Source of the DNA: Rheum nobile
Taxonomy: Eukaryota; Streptophyta; Magnoliopsida; Caryophyllales; Polygonaceae
Length of the DNA stretch: 64,000 bases
Direction: 5' to 3'
Assembly (NCBI GenBank): GCA_027886185.1
Contig: WOAB01000226.1
Location: forward strand, 2,418,001-2,482,000
Position numbers and translations under genes: made by a program. A model generated the notes under the pieces. The model was not told where the DNA came from and searched no databases. It saw nothing but the letters and a program-made list of their open reading frames with translations. Below are positions 1-11,815 of this stretch, piece after piece (position 1 is the stretch's first letter; each line of letters starts with the position of its first letter).

Positions 1-1293
1 ATTCTGTTCATCAGTGATGCTAGGAGAGATATCACTGAGAAGTTGTTGAGGTACATCCATACGACTTGACGTGTAAAGATTAGAAAAATACTCAGTCACC
101 ACTTCCTACATCTGACTGTGAGAAGAAAGCATAGAACCATCCATGCATTGCAGCCTTGCAATCCGGTTCTTTCTTTTCCTCCCAGAAGCCTTAGCATGAA
201 AGAACTTAGTGTTTCTATCTCACCAACAAAGCTCATTAACTCTGGATCACTGACACCACATAGTCTCCTGTAATGACAAGAGAATATCTTCCTCTTTCTT
301 GAGAGCATGAAGAGCAGTAGAAGCAGAGGAAGAAAGAGGAGAATGAAAACAACTGCCAATCTTGTCTTGCAAGATTTTCAGTTTTGATTCAATATTCCCA
401 AAATCAGTGAAGTTCCATCGAATAGGAGCATTCTGAATTGATAGTAGTTTCCCAGGAACAGATTGCAAAGAAGAGCTAGAATTCCATACTGAATTTATCA
501 GATCACTATAACCCTGAGCACTTACCCACATTGCTTCATATCTAAATGGCTTCTTTCTTGCTCCAAAACCATAGCCTCTGTTGAAATAATCTAAATAAAT
601 TGCGATGGGAGAGTGATCTGAACCCCAATAAGCTAGATTTGAGCAACGAGCAGAGGGAAACAAAGAGCTCCAAGAGTGGGAGGCAAAGGCTTTGTCTAAC
701 TTTTCCTGAATACAGCTAGCCCCCGATCTTCCATTAGACCAAGTGAAGAGGCCTCCAAGCCACTGAACTTCAGAGAGTCTACAGTAAGAGATGGACTGTT
801 GGAAGACATTCATTGTAAGATAATTTGGTGGGCATCCTCCCATTTTCTCGAAAGAATAAAGCACTTGATTAAAATCTCCTACACAGAGCCATGGCAAGTC
901 ATTCTCCAAGGCTAATCTATTCAACAGAGTCCATGAATGGTACTTGTTAACAAGATCTGGCCAGCCATAGAAAAAGGTACATCTCCACTGAGCAATATTA
1001 TTTGAATCAAGGAATACCGCATCAAGGTGGTGTTGAGTGTATGACGTTATCATAAGCTTGACAGAAGTGTCCCAGAGAAGGCATAAACCTCCAGAAAGTC
1101 CCAGACTATTGACCACAAAACAATCATCAAAACAAAGCTTAGAAGCAACATTACCCATATATACAGAAACAGAATTAGACTTAGTCTCCATAAGAAAGAC
1201 TACATTGGGAAGCTCTTTATTAATAAGCTTACTAACTCTAGAAACTGCTCGAGGGCTTCCCATACCTCTGCAGTTGAAGCTTAATATTTTCAT
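1..1293 (-). pseudogene. LINE (L1-type) ORF2, endonuclease end, truncated by window edge
   Basis: Non-LTR retrotransposon ORF2; the visible part is the apurinic/apyrimidinic-type endonuclease that nicks target DNA for target-primed reverse transcription. Reading starts at ATG 1293 with a short Met-Lys-Ile-Leu-Ser-Phe-Asn-Cys-Arg-Gly motif. Catalytic-type residues are visible: Asn7, Glu36, the Gly-Asp-Phe-Asn motif at 139-142 and Ser-Asp-His at 225-227. The open frame runs 348 codons to a stop near 247. The same frame continues past it with two further stops, through the usual spacer (arginine/lysine-rich block, then the Ile-Ser-Pro-Ser-Ile-Thr-Asp-Glu motif near position 10). Reverse transcriptase would lie beyond the left edge. 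The stops show this copy is dead. Assignment to plant L1 is by motif; no ORF1 is seen upstream. Confidence 0.9.
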
Positions 1294-2183
1294 TGCATCC
1301 GGTCAAAAATTAAGTATCTAATATGTGATAAATTATCTATTTTTTTAGATCCATACATCCTTATCAAATCATTTCCCATAGTCATACAACCATATTGTTT
1401 GATGCTGATGTAGATAATACTACTTTTTATTGCTTGCACGCGTACAACAAAGTACAAAGGATAATATGTGGTTCTCTCTGTAATTGCCTAATTGGAGCAC
1501 TCGCTTTTATGATGTAACATTTATTTATTTTTCCAAGATCACAAGCTCTTACACACATATATATATATATGGACGTAACGAAATATTTTCTCATAGCCGC
1601 AGAACCTTGATTATTTTCTTTTTCATTGTCCTGGAATTATGGAAATAAAAACTCAGTGGTCCATATATAGAAATAATAAAATAAAGGCTAGATTAATGAT
1701 GAATATAAAAAAGATATATATATGTACTCTTATTATGAAAATATTTGGCTTTCTAGTTTTAAATTTTTGTATATAAATACTTAATTAATTTTTTTACTCT
1801 TCACATTACAAATACATATGTCATTATATTTATTATGAGGTTTTATTTGTGATTTTCAAATAAAATATATATTAATATAATAAGAAAAGGTATATTAATA
1901 ATACTTAATAATTTTATTAAAAAGTGTGAAAATATTAAAAGAAACTAAGTATTTGTAGACGAAGGAAGTATAATACAAACAGATGAAAAGGTTTTAGGAA
2001 TAGAGCAGCGAAGCAGCGCACTTTCGAGGGCCAAGGACGAAGCAATGTCTGAGTTGATGAGGTTGGCATAAACTTTACTTTTTGTTAAAAAAACAAATTT
2101 ATCTTTAAATTACTTACTTTTCTTTCATTTTCCTTCTATACATAATAAACAAATTATATTTGAAATTAAGATATAGGAGGTAA
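1294..2183. other. AT-rich intergenic sequence, nothing recognised
   Basis: No coding frame, RNA gene or terminal repeat was recognised. It contains a short TA run near 1557 and a G+C-richer patch near 2000-2060 without a coding signature. It may hold old degraded transposon sequence. Confidence 0.5.
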
Positions 2184-2930
2184 GTCTGGTAAGAACATTT
2201 ATTAAAATGAGAACTCTCTTAAAATGTAAGTTAGTGTACAAGTCTATGCAATAAGGTGTAAAAAGAAGAGAAAGTGCACAATGCACTTGCAATCTCATAC
2301 ACACATATTTTGATGTACAATTGTGCACTACGTTGGTGCACAACTAGTCTACCTCATTGATCCATCGGAGCTCCGGCGTTGACCAACCGTTAACCGAGCG
2401 TTGACCGATCGTTTACCGTTGTTGACCGACCCTTGATCGATCAGTGCACTTGCTTGTGCACCATGTTATGAATACTTGTGCACCATGTTGAAAATAATTG
2501 TGTACCATTTAAATAAAATACAAGTGTATAATTAAATATGATACAAGTGCACCATGTCATAAATAAATGTGCACCATGTTACAAGTAATTGTGCACCACA
2601 GTTCATGTGTTTGTGCACTCCATTGTATTTAAAAAAAATATACAAGTGCACTACTCAATAAATATCAGGTGCACAATTAAACATATTATAGTGCACTTTT
2701 CAACAGACTTTGGTGTACAAACTCGTACAACTTGGTGCACAAACATTGTACACTGATATTGTACTTAAAAAAAACAAGTTCATTACTCAATAAAATTCTG
2801 GTGCACAACTTCACATATTTTGGGGCACTTTTCAACAGACTTTGGTGCACAAATTCGTACAACTTGGTCAACAAGACTAGTTCGCATTTTAAGAGAAGTT
2901 TTTATTTTAAGAACAGTTCTTACCAGATCC
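2184..2930. mobile_element. Inverted-repeat element with a GTGCAC-motif core (MITE-like)
   Basis: Both ends carry related inverted sequences. The left end at about 2184-2230 has TCTGGTAAGAAC followed by an AAAATGAGAACTCTCTTAAAATG-like arm. The right end at about 2877-2930 is its imperfect reverse complement. Between them the 6-bp palindrome GTGCAC and variants (GTGCACCA, AAGTGCAC) recur many times at irregular spacing of roughly 15-40 bp. There is no coding capacity; the small cysteine-rich frames here are by-products of the repeats. Long TIRs suggest a Mutator-type non-autonomous element, but I could not fix a target-site duplication. Confidence 0.55.
2379..2427 (+). promoter_or_regulatory. 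Cluster of three W-box cores (TTGACC)
   Basis: TTGACC occurs at 2379-2384, 2401-2406 and 2422-2427, embedded in a GTTGACCGA-like degenerate tandem inside the GTGCAC element. TTGAC[C/T] is the binding core of plant WRKY factors. Function is inferred only from the motif cluster. Confidence 0.35.
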
Positions 2931-3705
2931 GTTTACTTAAGGTATATATATAGTACAAATTTAGGGTGCATTTAGATCGCACCACTTAACGTATTAAATT
3001 GCATTATTAATTCTATACAGACTTTATAATACATAAAAATTTAGCTTTTTTTATGCAACAAATGTACTCATTCATTATCAAGCATATTTTATTTTTCTAT
3101 AGTAAGCATTTTAGAAATAATAAATTTATTTAATATCAACCAAATTTTATAAGTCCCATAAATTAAAGATGATGAGACTAAACAAATGTAAATTCAAAAA
3201 AATCAAATATATTATCTTTTATAAAATGATCTAAAGACAAATAAATGGAAAAATTAAAAATAATTTATATCCCATAATATTTTTAAATTTAGTTAATATG
3301 ATTTTGTTCATAATTTATTTTTTAGGATTTTATTTGCTAATATAAAGTTAATTTTTATAAAATAAGTTCTAAAAAATTATAATTCATGAATAAGAATATA
3401 CAAATATAAACATAATAAATAAGCAATCTTACCATGTAATAAGGTTTTATAATTTTCTAATTTCATTCTATATATACATTTTTTTTTACATTTCAGATAT
3501 TATAGTATGCACATATTTGTTGTTGTGACGATATCTCAAAAATGTTAAAAACTCCTTCATTCTCAAATATTTCACAAAATTTTTAAAATTGTTTCACGAA
3601 ATTTTGAATGTATATTACATACATTGTCAATTAAAAATATATAAGTAATTTCTAATACGGACAAGCTAAATACACGCGAAAATATGTCTAAATGGACGCG
3701 AAACT
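2931..3705. other. AT-rich sequence, nothing recognised
   Basis: Very AT-rich with poly-A and poly-T runs. No frame, terminal repeat or RNA gene was recognised between the inverted-repeat element and the palindrome cluster. Confidence 0.5.
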
Positions 3706-3894
3706 ACACGCTTAAGCTAAGCGTCCGGTTTTACACGCTTAGCTTAAGCGTGTAGGGGTATTATTGGTAGTTTAAAAAAATAGCCCACGGTTCTTACACG
3801 CTTAAGCTAAGCGTGTGACCACACGCTTAGCTTAAGCGTCCAGTTTTTTTTTTTTTTTTTGCAAGTTTAAAAGCACACGCTTACCTTAGGCGTA
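3706..3894. repeat. Cluster of five short palindromic hairpin words
   Basis: Five copies of a roughly 20-bp word lie at 3706-3724, 3733-3753, 3796-3816, 3821-3840 and 3875-3894. Each has a 9-bp stem, ACACGCTTA paired with TAAGCGTGT (or TAAGCGTC), around a 3-nt loop. The loop is AGC in the first and third copies and GCT in the second and fourth, so copies alternate orientation. The fifth copy is degenerate. A T-run follows at about 3843. The cluster resembles the one at 50281 in design but not in sequence. Confidence 0.85.
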
Positions 3895-4673
3895 CAGTAC
3901 AAAATTTTTTTCCCCCAAAATTGCATTTTTTTTTCCATAATCATGTAGAGAATTTCAATACGAGTCCGTACATATAAAATTCGTCCAAAACGGACATCGT
4001 TTGCCCCTCCAAAAGCCCAAAAACGAAGCCTTCAACCCGCGCGCGTAGCTTCTTCGAGCAGCCCATCCGTAAGCTTTTATAAGCTTCAATGGAGGATTTG
4101 GCAAATTTCTTGGATCAGATTGAAGCCACTAACTATTGGGCATTTAAGAGGACCTTATCATACACGTAATTCCACATTTAATCGGATTGAATGTCCATTA
4201 AAATCGTAGAATTTTATCCCCAAAGCCACCGTGTCGTCCAAGGGGCCGATTTGAACAAATTCAAAATTGGACCAAATCATCTTCAATTAGAGGGAATGAA
4301 CCATAGGGCCTTGTTGAGGGTGTCCTAAGATTCAAAATGCCTATAAAATCCCCTTCAATCGTTGCCCCAATGCATCCAATTTCGAAGTCAAAACTCATGA
4401 ATCCTAAATCCCGTTACCGGTTGTTCTTGACCAAAATTTGAGCACATGAAAGCTTTATTCTTGCAATTGTTGGTACTACTAGCCTTGAAAATTGGTCCTC
4501 TTTCAAAGCCCTCTCTTTACATCGCCGGAAAAAGACAACTTCCATTCAATTTGGAGTTTTCCCGACGAGGTGTCAAGAAGGTATTCTTGCGGGATTGAAT
4601 TTGTGTCCATTTTGCGATTTTTGGGGTACTTTTCATTTATTTTGTCTTAATCTTGGTTAAGTTAATTAATCTA
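3895..4673 (+). other. Promoter/leader-like tract with one tiny ORF
   Basis: G+C content rises after the palindrome cluster. A 26-codon frame at 4089-4169 (ATG to TAA) starts Met-Glu-Asp-Leu-Ala-Asn-Phe-Leu-Asp-Gln. A TATA-like CCTATAAAATCCCC lies near 4340. No known domain is recognised. It could be the 5' part of a degraded transposon gene or of an LTR; no partner LTR was found in the window. Confidence 0.3.
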
Positions 4674-5945
4674 GAGTAAATAAGTGTAATTTTATGAAAT
4701 TTCATGAAGTACTATAGTAAATAGGTCTAAGTATACTAGATTTAATGAAATATTATAGTAAATAAGTGTAACTATATGAAATTTCATGAAGTACTATAGT
4801 AAATAAGTCTAAGTATACTGGATTTAATGAAATACTATAGTATATAAGTCTAAGTATACTAGATTTAATGAAATACTATAGTATATAAGTCTAAGTATAC
4901 TAGATTTAATGAAATACTATACTATATAAGTGTAACTATATGAAATATAATGAAATACTATAGTACATAAGTGTAACTATATAAAATACTATAATTTCAT
5001 TAAATCTAGTATACTTGACTTATATACTATAGTATTTCATTATATTTCATATAGTTACACATATATATTATAGTATTTCATTATATTTCATATAGTTACG
5101 CTTATGTACTATAGTATTTCATTACATTTCACATAGTTACACTTATATAGTATAGTATTTCATTAAATATAGTATACTTAAACTTATATATTATAGTATT
5201 TTATAAAATTTCATATAGTTACACTTATATAGTATATAGTATTTCATTAAATCTAGTATACTTAAACTTATATACTATAGTATTTCATTAAATCTAGTAA
5301 ATAAGTGTAACTATATGAAATTTCATGAAGTACTATAGTAAATAAGTCTAAGTATACTGGATTTAATGAAATACTATAGTATATAAGTCTAAGTATACTA
5401 GATTTAATGAAATACTATAGTATATAAGTCTAAGTATACCAGATTTAATGAAATACTATACTATATAAGTGTAACTATAAGAAATATAATGAAATACTAT
5501 AGTACATAAGTGTAACTATATAAAATACTATAATTTCATTAAATCTAGTATACTTGACTTATATACTATATTATTTCATTATATTTCATATAGTTACACA
5601 TATATATTATAGTATTTCATTATATTTCATATAGTTACGCTTATGTACTATAGTATTTCATTACATTTCACATAGTTACACTTATATAGTATAGTATTTC
5701 ATTAAATATAGTATACTTAAACTTATATATTATAGTATTTTATAAAATTTCATATAGTTACACTTATATAGTATAGTATTTCATTAAATATAGTATACTT
5801 AAACTTATATATTATAGTATTTTATAAAATTTCATATAGTTACACTTATATAGTATATAGTATTTCATTAAATCTAGTATACTTAAACTTATATACTATA
5901 GTATTTCATTAAATCTAATATACTTAGACTTATATACTATAGTAT
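4674..5945. repeat. Minisatellite of about 41-bp units in alternating orientation, with a 539-bp duplication
   Basis: Units of about 41 bp (ATAAGTCTAAGTATACTAGA followed by TTTAATGAAATACTATAGT) run forward at about 4674-4985 and 5289-5525, and reverse-complemented at about 4990-5288 and 5530-5945. A block beginning at 4761 recurs at 5300, an offset of 539 bp that holds to beyond 5700. The second copy has gained about one extra unit pair near 5780-5850. The array has strong potential to fold as a long hairpin. No coding capacity. Confidence 0.85.
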
Positions 5946-6779
5946 TTTATTTCCTCTCATTTGGCAGGATGCTCTAAGGAGACCTATGCAAACATGTTTT
6001 CATATAATTCATCCTCCCAATAAAAAATATTTCATGTTTGCATATAAAAACTCGTTTTCATATAATTCATCCTCCGTATATTTATATTTTTTATTGGGAT
6101 ATAATTATATGGAATATTTTTTACAATGACACATTTCATCATTACAATAATTGATTTAGGAATTAATTTTAATTATATTTAAATGCATACTATTTATGTA
6201 TGTTTAGTTTTAACAGTTTTCTAATTTAAGTTCTCAAGTTTTTACGGGAAAATATTTTATTGGATACTTTTATAAGGTTTAAGTATTTTTCTTTGTAATA
6301 ATGTTTTAAATGAGAATTGTTGACTACGTACTTAGGGAATAGTTGCCTAGGATATAAAAACCGTTATATAATTCAAATATTAATATTCACTTGTTTAAAG
6401 GATAATTTGGACAAATAGGATCGATCTTCCTCCCAAAGAATAAGATGAAGCTTTTAATTAGTCAAACTATGTAGTGTTTCTAAACTTCATAATGATTTGA
6501 ATCCTCAATTGTAACTCTGAAGATGTATCTGTCTCTTCTATTCTTGAATATGTGACGATAAAAATTGATAATATCTTTTATAGAATTGTTAAATTAAATT
6601 TCGATTGACATGTTTATTTTTGAAAATAGAATAATCTTATATATAATTGTCATATTAAATTTTGGAAAATAAGATTTTTGCATATCGTTCTTCCGATTGA
6701 CATGTTTAATTTAGGAAATAAGATAATCTAATATATATCTATTATATTGAGTTTAAAAAAGAAGAAGAAAAATTAAAAA
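5946..6779. other. AT-rich sequence, nothing recognised
   Basis: A partial direct repeat (CATATAATTCATCCTCC near 6001 and 6060) is the only structure seen. No coding frame was recognised. Confidence 0.4.
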
Positions 6780-7151
6780 AATGCCATGTGATAGAAAGAA
6801 TAGGAGGATGTCATGTGACATAAGGAGAGGATGAACTTAATAGAGGGATGTCATGTGACTTAGAAGGGTTTTAGTTTAGTAGATATATAGTAGATTGGTT
6901 TTTTATTCAAATAAGGAAAGATTAATTTTAGATTTAGTATAGAAATCTTTAATATATAAGTTTGTAATATTTCCTATTGAATTGTATTTAAAAAAGAAAA
7001 GATTTGTTATATGTTTAGTATAGAAATATGTAATATATAACTTAATTTATATATTAAAAAAATGACAAATGATGAAATTAATGTGACAATATCATGTGAC
7101 GAAATTAACGTGGAAGCGCCATGTGGCGTAATTTTAGTCTAATATAGTAGA
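6780..7151 (-). mobile_element. Two stacked Helitron 5' termini
   Basis: Read on the minus strand, two Helitron-style 5' ends are visible: TCTACTATATATCTACTAAA starting at 6894 and TCTACTATATTAGACTAAAA starting at 7151. Each begins with TC and the base just outside is A on the minus strand, as for insertion between A and T. Both are followed by similar sequence with repeated TCACATGACA/CCATGTGGCG words. No matching CTRR-type 3' end was found to the left, so these are probably truncated copies. Confidence 0.55.
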
Positions 7152-7153
7152 TA

Positions 7154-8923
7154 CTAGCATAATGCCCGTGCCATGCACAGATTATGGTTATAAATTTTCT
7201 AAAATAATTTTTATTAGGTAAATTTAACTCTAATAATTTTTATTAGAGTTAAAGATTATAAATTATATTTTTTTTTACCAAAAATTATGAGATATACGAA
7301 ATTAAAAAAAAAGTATTATTATTAGATATTATCTTCTTAATTAATATATAATAATAATAATTATTAGAGATAGATATAGATTATCTTTTTTACCAAAAAA
7401 AGATATATATATATATAATGAAATTAGACCATTATATTCTTAGTAGATATTGTACATAAGATATATCTCAACCATAGAATATGATAAGCTAGTTATGGCT
7501 AAAGTTTTTATATATTAAAAGTATGAGAAAAGTTATACAAAAATACCAATATATATGGAATTGGTTATTAAATCACAAATAATATTTATTTGGAAAATTT
7601 GGATTTATTATTTTTAATATGAAATTATAAGATAAAGTTTTATATTGTCAAAACTAAATTAGTTTTAAATATTTATGGTAAAAATTCAAAAAATAAGATA
7701 AATTTTCTATAAAGAAATAAACAATAAGATAAGAAATGATATAATTATTATTTATCTTTAAATAATTTTGGTAAATATGAATTATTCACAAATATATTGT
7801 ATTTATATCTTATACTTAAAGATATATTAAAAGTATGAGAAAACTTATACAAAAATACCAATATTTATTTATTTATTAGTTTTTATTAAAAAAATTCGGA
7901 TTTAATATTTTTGATCCGAAATAATAAGATAAAGTTTTATTTTGTCAAAATTAAATTAATTTCAAATAGTCATGGTAAAAATTCGAATAATAAGACAAAG
8001 TTTTGTAAGGAAAAAGAGATAAACAATAAGATAAGAAATGATATAATATTATGTAGTTTTAAAAAGTCATGGTAAATATAGATTGTCCACAAATATATTC
8101 TATCCATATCTTATACTTTAAGATATATTAAAAGTATGAGGAAAGTTAAAAAAATATTAAATTTATTAGTTTTTATAATACAAATATTTTTTTATTTAAA
8201 AAATTCAAATTCATTATTTTTAAACCAAAATAATAAGATAAGGTTTTATATTGTCAAAATTAAATTAGTTTTAAATGGTTGTGGTAAAATTTTAAATAAA
8301 TAAGATAAAGTTTTATAAAGAAATAGGAACAAAGAAATAATAAGATAAGAAAGTATATTATGATTATTTAGTTTTAAATAGTTATGGTAAATATAGATTA
8401 TTTACAAAAGTTTATATCTTATACTTAGAGATATATTAAAAGTATGAGGAAAGTTATACAAAAATACCAATTTTTTGGATTTATTAGTTTTTAAATTACA
8501 AATAATTTATATTATAAAAAAATCGAATTTATATTTTTCAAACTAAAAAATAAGATAAAGTTTTTGTATTGTCGGTATTATTTAGTTTTAAATAGTTATG
8601 GTAAAAATTCGAAAATAAGATAAGAAATGATATAATTATTATTTAGTTTTAAATAGTTATGAAAATAAACAATAAGATAAGATAAATAGTTATGATAAAA
8701 ATTCGAAAATTAGATAATAAAGGATATTATTATATTTAATTTTTAATAGTTATGAAAATAAATAATAAGAAAAGATATTGGATGACATGGCGGATGATGT
8801 GACATATCTAAGAGGCCGACACGTAGGCGAATTGAACGTGGTGATAACACGTAAGCGAATAAAACGTGAGACCGACACGTAGGATTTAGGCTTCTGCTTT
8901 AGTATAGATATAGATATAGTAGA
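7154..8923 (-). mobile_element. Non-autonomous Helitron, 1.77 kb
   Basis: On the minus strand it begins with TC (TCTACTATATCTATATC at 8923) and ends with CTAG at 7157-7154. Just before the end is a GTGC-ATG-GCAC hairpin followed by GGGCATTATG. Flanking bases are A at 7153 and T at 8924, the A/T target expected for Helitrons, which give no duplication. There is no Rep/helicase coding sequence, so it is non-autonomous. It sits two bases from an older Helitron 5' end at 7151. The interior is a tandem array (see 7511-8690). Confidence 0.75.
7511..8690 (-). repeat. Tandem repeat of about 305 bp inside the Helitron
   Basis: The anchor TATATTAAAAGTATGAG recurs at 7511, 7823, 8124 and 8432, giving periods of 312, 301 and 308 bp. 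Each unit continues with a TTATACAAAAATACCAAT-like stretch, an AAGATAAAGTTTTATATTGTC block and an AAATAGTTATGGTAAA block. The last unit is partial and degenerates after about 8690. Confidence 0.8.
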
Positions 8924-9219
8924 TTAGAACTCAAAAACCAAAAACTTTTGATTTTATAACAAGAAAAAAGACAACAATCATTCTTTCTATGGATGGATTA
9001 TGGATACATACCTACATGTATGAATTTGTTAATTTAAACAGTATATTTTCTTCGTCTGACTTCTTCTTAGTTTGTTATGTATTTAAACAAAAAAAAACAG
9101 TGATACACTAATACTAAGTCAACTTGTCTCTGCTATATAAATGCTTTGAAATAATTTTTTTAGTAGTTATATTAATCATGAAATCACGTTCATTAATTAG
9201 TATCCAAAATTACACTATA

Positions 9220-11641
9220 TCTATATATATTTAAAAATTAGCATTCTAGGTCATTCAATGCTAACTTTTAAAGATAAATTAGTTTTTTTTTTCATTTCAT
9301 GCCTTATTTATTTAGCACAAAATTTAAACAATTGTTCAAATCCAAAAAGTATTAAAGTGACAATTTCATATATTAACATTTATATTAATAATCTATAATC
9401 GTCTATATAATATACAAAGTTTTTGATTCACAATTATATATAATTACTACATATTAATCAATTAAAAAGTCCTCATTTTCATATCGTTGTATAACTCTTA
9501 TATCTTTACGTTAAATTTTCAACATAGTTCACTTTATATTTCTATTAAGCATGAAAAACAACCATCTATATCTATATCTATATATATTTAAAAGTTAGCA
9601 TTCTAGGTCATTGAATGCTAACTTTAAAAGACAAAATCAAAGGCTTAAATATGCCTAAAGTTATAGTTTGCCTGTACGATTAGTTTATCACCCTTAGTAT
9701 ATAATATGTATATAATATGTTAGATTTTCCGATCGTTTTTACTATAGGGTTTTTAAACCAATATAAAATACATAAGTATAATTATAGGCTACTTTGTAAT
9801 TTAAGTAATTATATTTTTTTGTTTATTTTAATATACCATAGCATAATTATGTGTATATATAAAAATGAGCACTATTTGTAAGTAATTATTCCCTCCCCTC
9901 ACACACTTTTTTCAGCTAAATCTTGCCTCTACGTACAGACTACTCTTTAGGTTATGACTCATTTTTTAACCTAAATCTCAATTAGTGATAGTTACTACAT
10001 AATGTATACGTTATATTTTACTCTCATTTACTCCTATTTTAATATTATCCAATTACTACACGTAACTCCCGTATTTAGTACACAGTGAATGGTTGAAAAC
10101 AAATTATAGTCAAGATGTCTAAACGGTTATATGTCAAAATGGCTTTACTTTCCAAGTAACATTTTCATCTATAAAAGGGCGAAAACGGTGGTATTCCGTT
10201 CATTTGCTCTGGGCATCCATCATCTCATTCTTCTACATGAAAATTAGCTTTAGAAAGCCATATAGTGAAGCTTGGGAGCTAGTGGGCAGCACCTTAAAAA
10301 GACACGACCACTGAAGTAAGCATAATTATTAAGTTAAAGATGTGAATAAGGATTCCCGATTGTCGATGATGCAAATATATATCCACCTCACGGTCTACAA
10401 TACTTACATATATCAGTTTAAATTTATTAATATAATTTTCTTTTGATTGAGATAGGTTAATTTTATGTGAAGATGTCAGAGAATTGGATAATCTAATAGC
10501 ACTATTGAGGCATCGATTGGTTACATCATGCACCGATAGCTTTCACTAGAAGGAGGACAAAGACAATCGATTTACGATGACTGATTGTTAGTAAGGAATA
10601 AAACAAACTATTTTATGGACGATGTAAACCCTTCAACTATTGGTAGCATAAATTCAATTAGGTTTGTATTTTTAGTTTCTTTTTTGTACTAAATCGTTTT
10701 AGGTAAGTGTGTTGTTATTTTGGTTAAGGATGATTTTTATTATTCTATTTTATACATATTCATTTTACACTCATCATGTATATATACTAAATTTGGCCTC
10801 ATTGGTGTTGGTCTAGAGGAATTAATCAAGGATGGAAGCCGAAATAATAGACATGTACTCACTCTCACATATGAAATGTACAAGGAAGAAGTTATGAATT
10901 ATAATTTCGCTAAGAAGAGTAAGCAAGTACCGATAAAATAACTAATATACTTTTATATAAAATGTAACAAGGTTTAAGAAAATGCAGAGTCACCAATTAT
11001 TTATATTACTCTGTATTTAATAAGAATAGGAATTAATGACTAATATATTTTAATTAAAATGATATTAATGTCTAGGAATATGTAAAGTCAATGTGACTAA
11101 TAAAACGATATATATTCCAGACCAAATAAATAAAATGATATATTAATGAATATTAATAACTAAAGCATAACAAAAAAGACATTATTAAAATGCAATAAAT
11201 TTGTAAGATAAAGGCAAAAAATTAGAAATGTGAAAGGTAGTGGAGCATGTAAGAAATGAGAGTTGTTGTAGCAAGTTTCTTACAAATACTCGAGTTCAAG
11301 CACAACATATAATTATATAGGCGTTTCTAAAATATTTTCAAAGGAAAAAATGCATCCTTATAAAAAACAACTACCACCTTAATTCAAAATTTAAATAGAA
11401 CTTCTGACCAAAATAAATAAATAAATTTGTACTTCATACAATCATAGCATTTTATACCTAAAATACTTAGATATTACATTTTTTTTGTCAAGACTTAGAT
11501 ATTACATTTAAATACATATCAAACAATATATCGTCTAAGATAAAACATGAAACACCAATCCATATATTAGAAACTCAAATTTAAATTGTGACACTACATA
11601 TACATAAAAGGCCCATGCGAAGCACGAGCTTCGATTTCTAG
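9220..11641 (+). mobile_element. Plus-strand Helitron(s) with duplicated 5' end
   Basis: The 3' end at 11608-11641 has an imperfect hairpin (GCCCATGC, loop GAA, GCACGAGC), then TTCGATTT and terminal CTAG, with T at 11642. Two similar 5' ends lie upstream: TCTATATATATTTAAAA at 9220 and again at 9577, each preceded by A and each followed by TTAGCATTCTAGGTCATT and the reverse complement of TTAGCATT. Either one copy is nested in another or the 5' end was duplicated. No Rep/helicase frame is present. The interior is mostly AT-rich, with one promoter-like stretch near 10170. Confidence 0.6.
10237..10314 (+). CDS. 25-aa ORF behind a TATA box (hypothetical)
   Basis: A TATA-type motif (CTATAAAAGG) at about 10169 lies some 67 bp before an ATG that opens 25 codons ending in TGA at 10312. 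The peptide starts Met-Lys-Ile-Ser-Phe-Arg-Lys-Pro-Tyr. I do not recognise it. The stretch is less AT-rich than its surroundings inside the Helitron, which would fit a captured promoter and first exon. Evidence for translation is absent. Confidence 0.2.
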   Translation: MKISFRKPYSEAWELVGSTLKRHDH

Positions 11642-11815
11642 TTAATCAAATAACTAGCTCTATACATAACATTGAACATCATCAAAATGTTTTTTTTTTG
11701 GGTCTATTACATATTTATTTTCTAGTTAAAAGTAATTCGATTAACCAATTAATTAATGTCTGTAGATAAATCGAGAGACCAATATTCAGAAAACCAAGAA
11801 AAGAGAAGAGATTTA

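Noticed and set aside
2686..2953. Small Cys/Leu-rich ORFs on both strands
   Set aside because: They are frames through the GTGCAC repeats and change with each repeat unit; no codon structure.
3706..5945. CRISPR-like array of repeats
   Set aside because: The window is plant nuclear DNA, there are no uniform spacers or cas genes, and units are palindromes or contiguous minisatellite monomers.
10294..10941. ORFs at 10294-10533 (minus) and 10720-10941 (plus) as captured genes
   Set aside because: AT-rich frames without a recognisable domain or splice structure.
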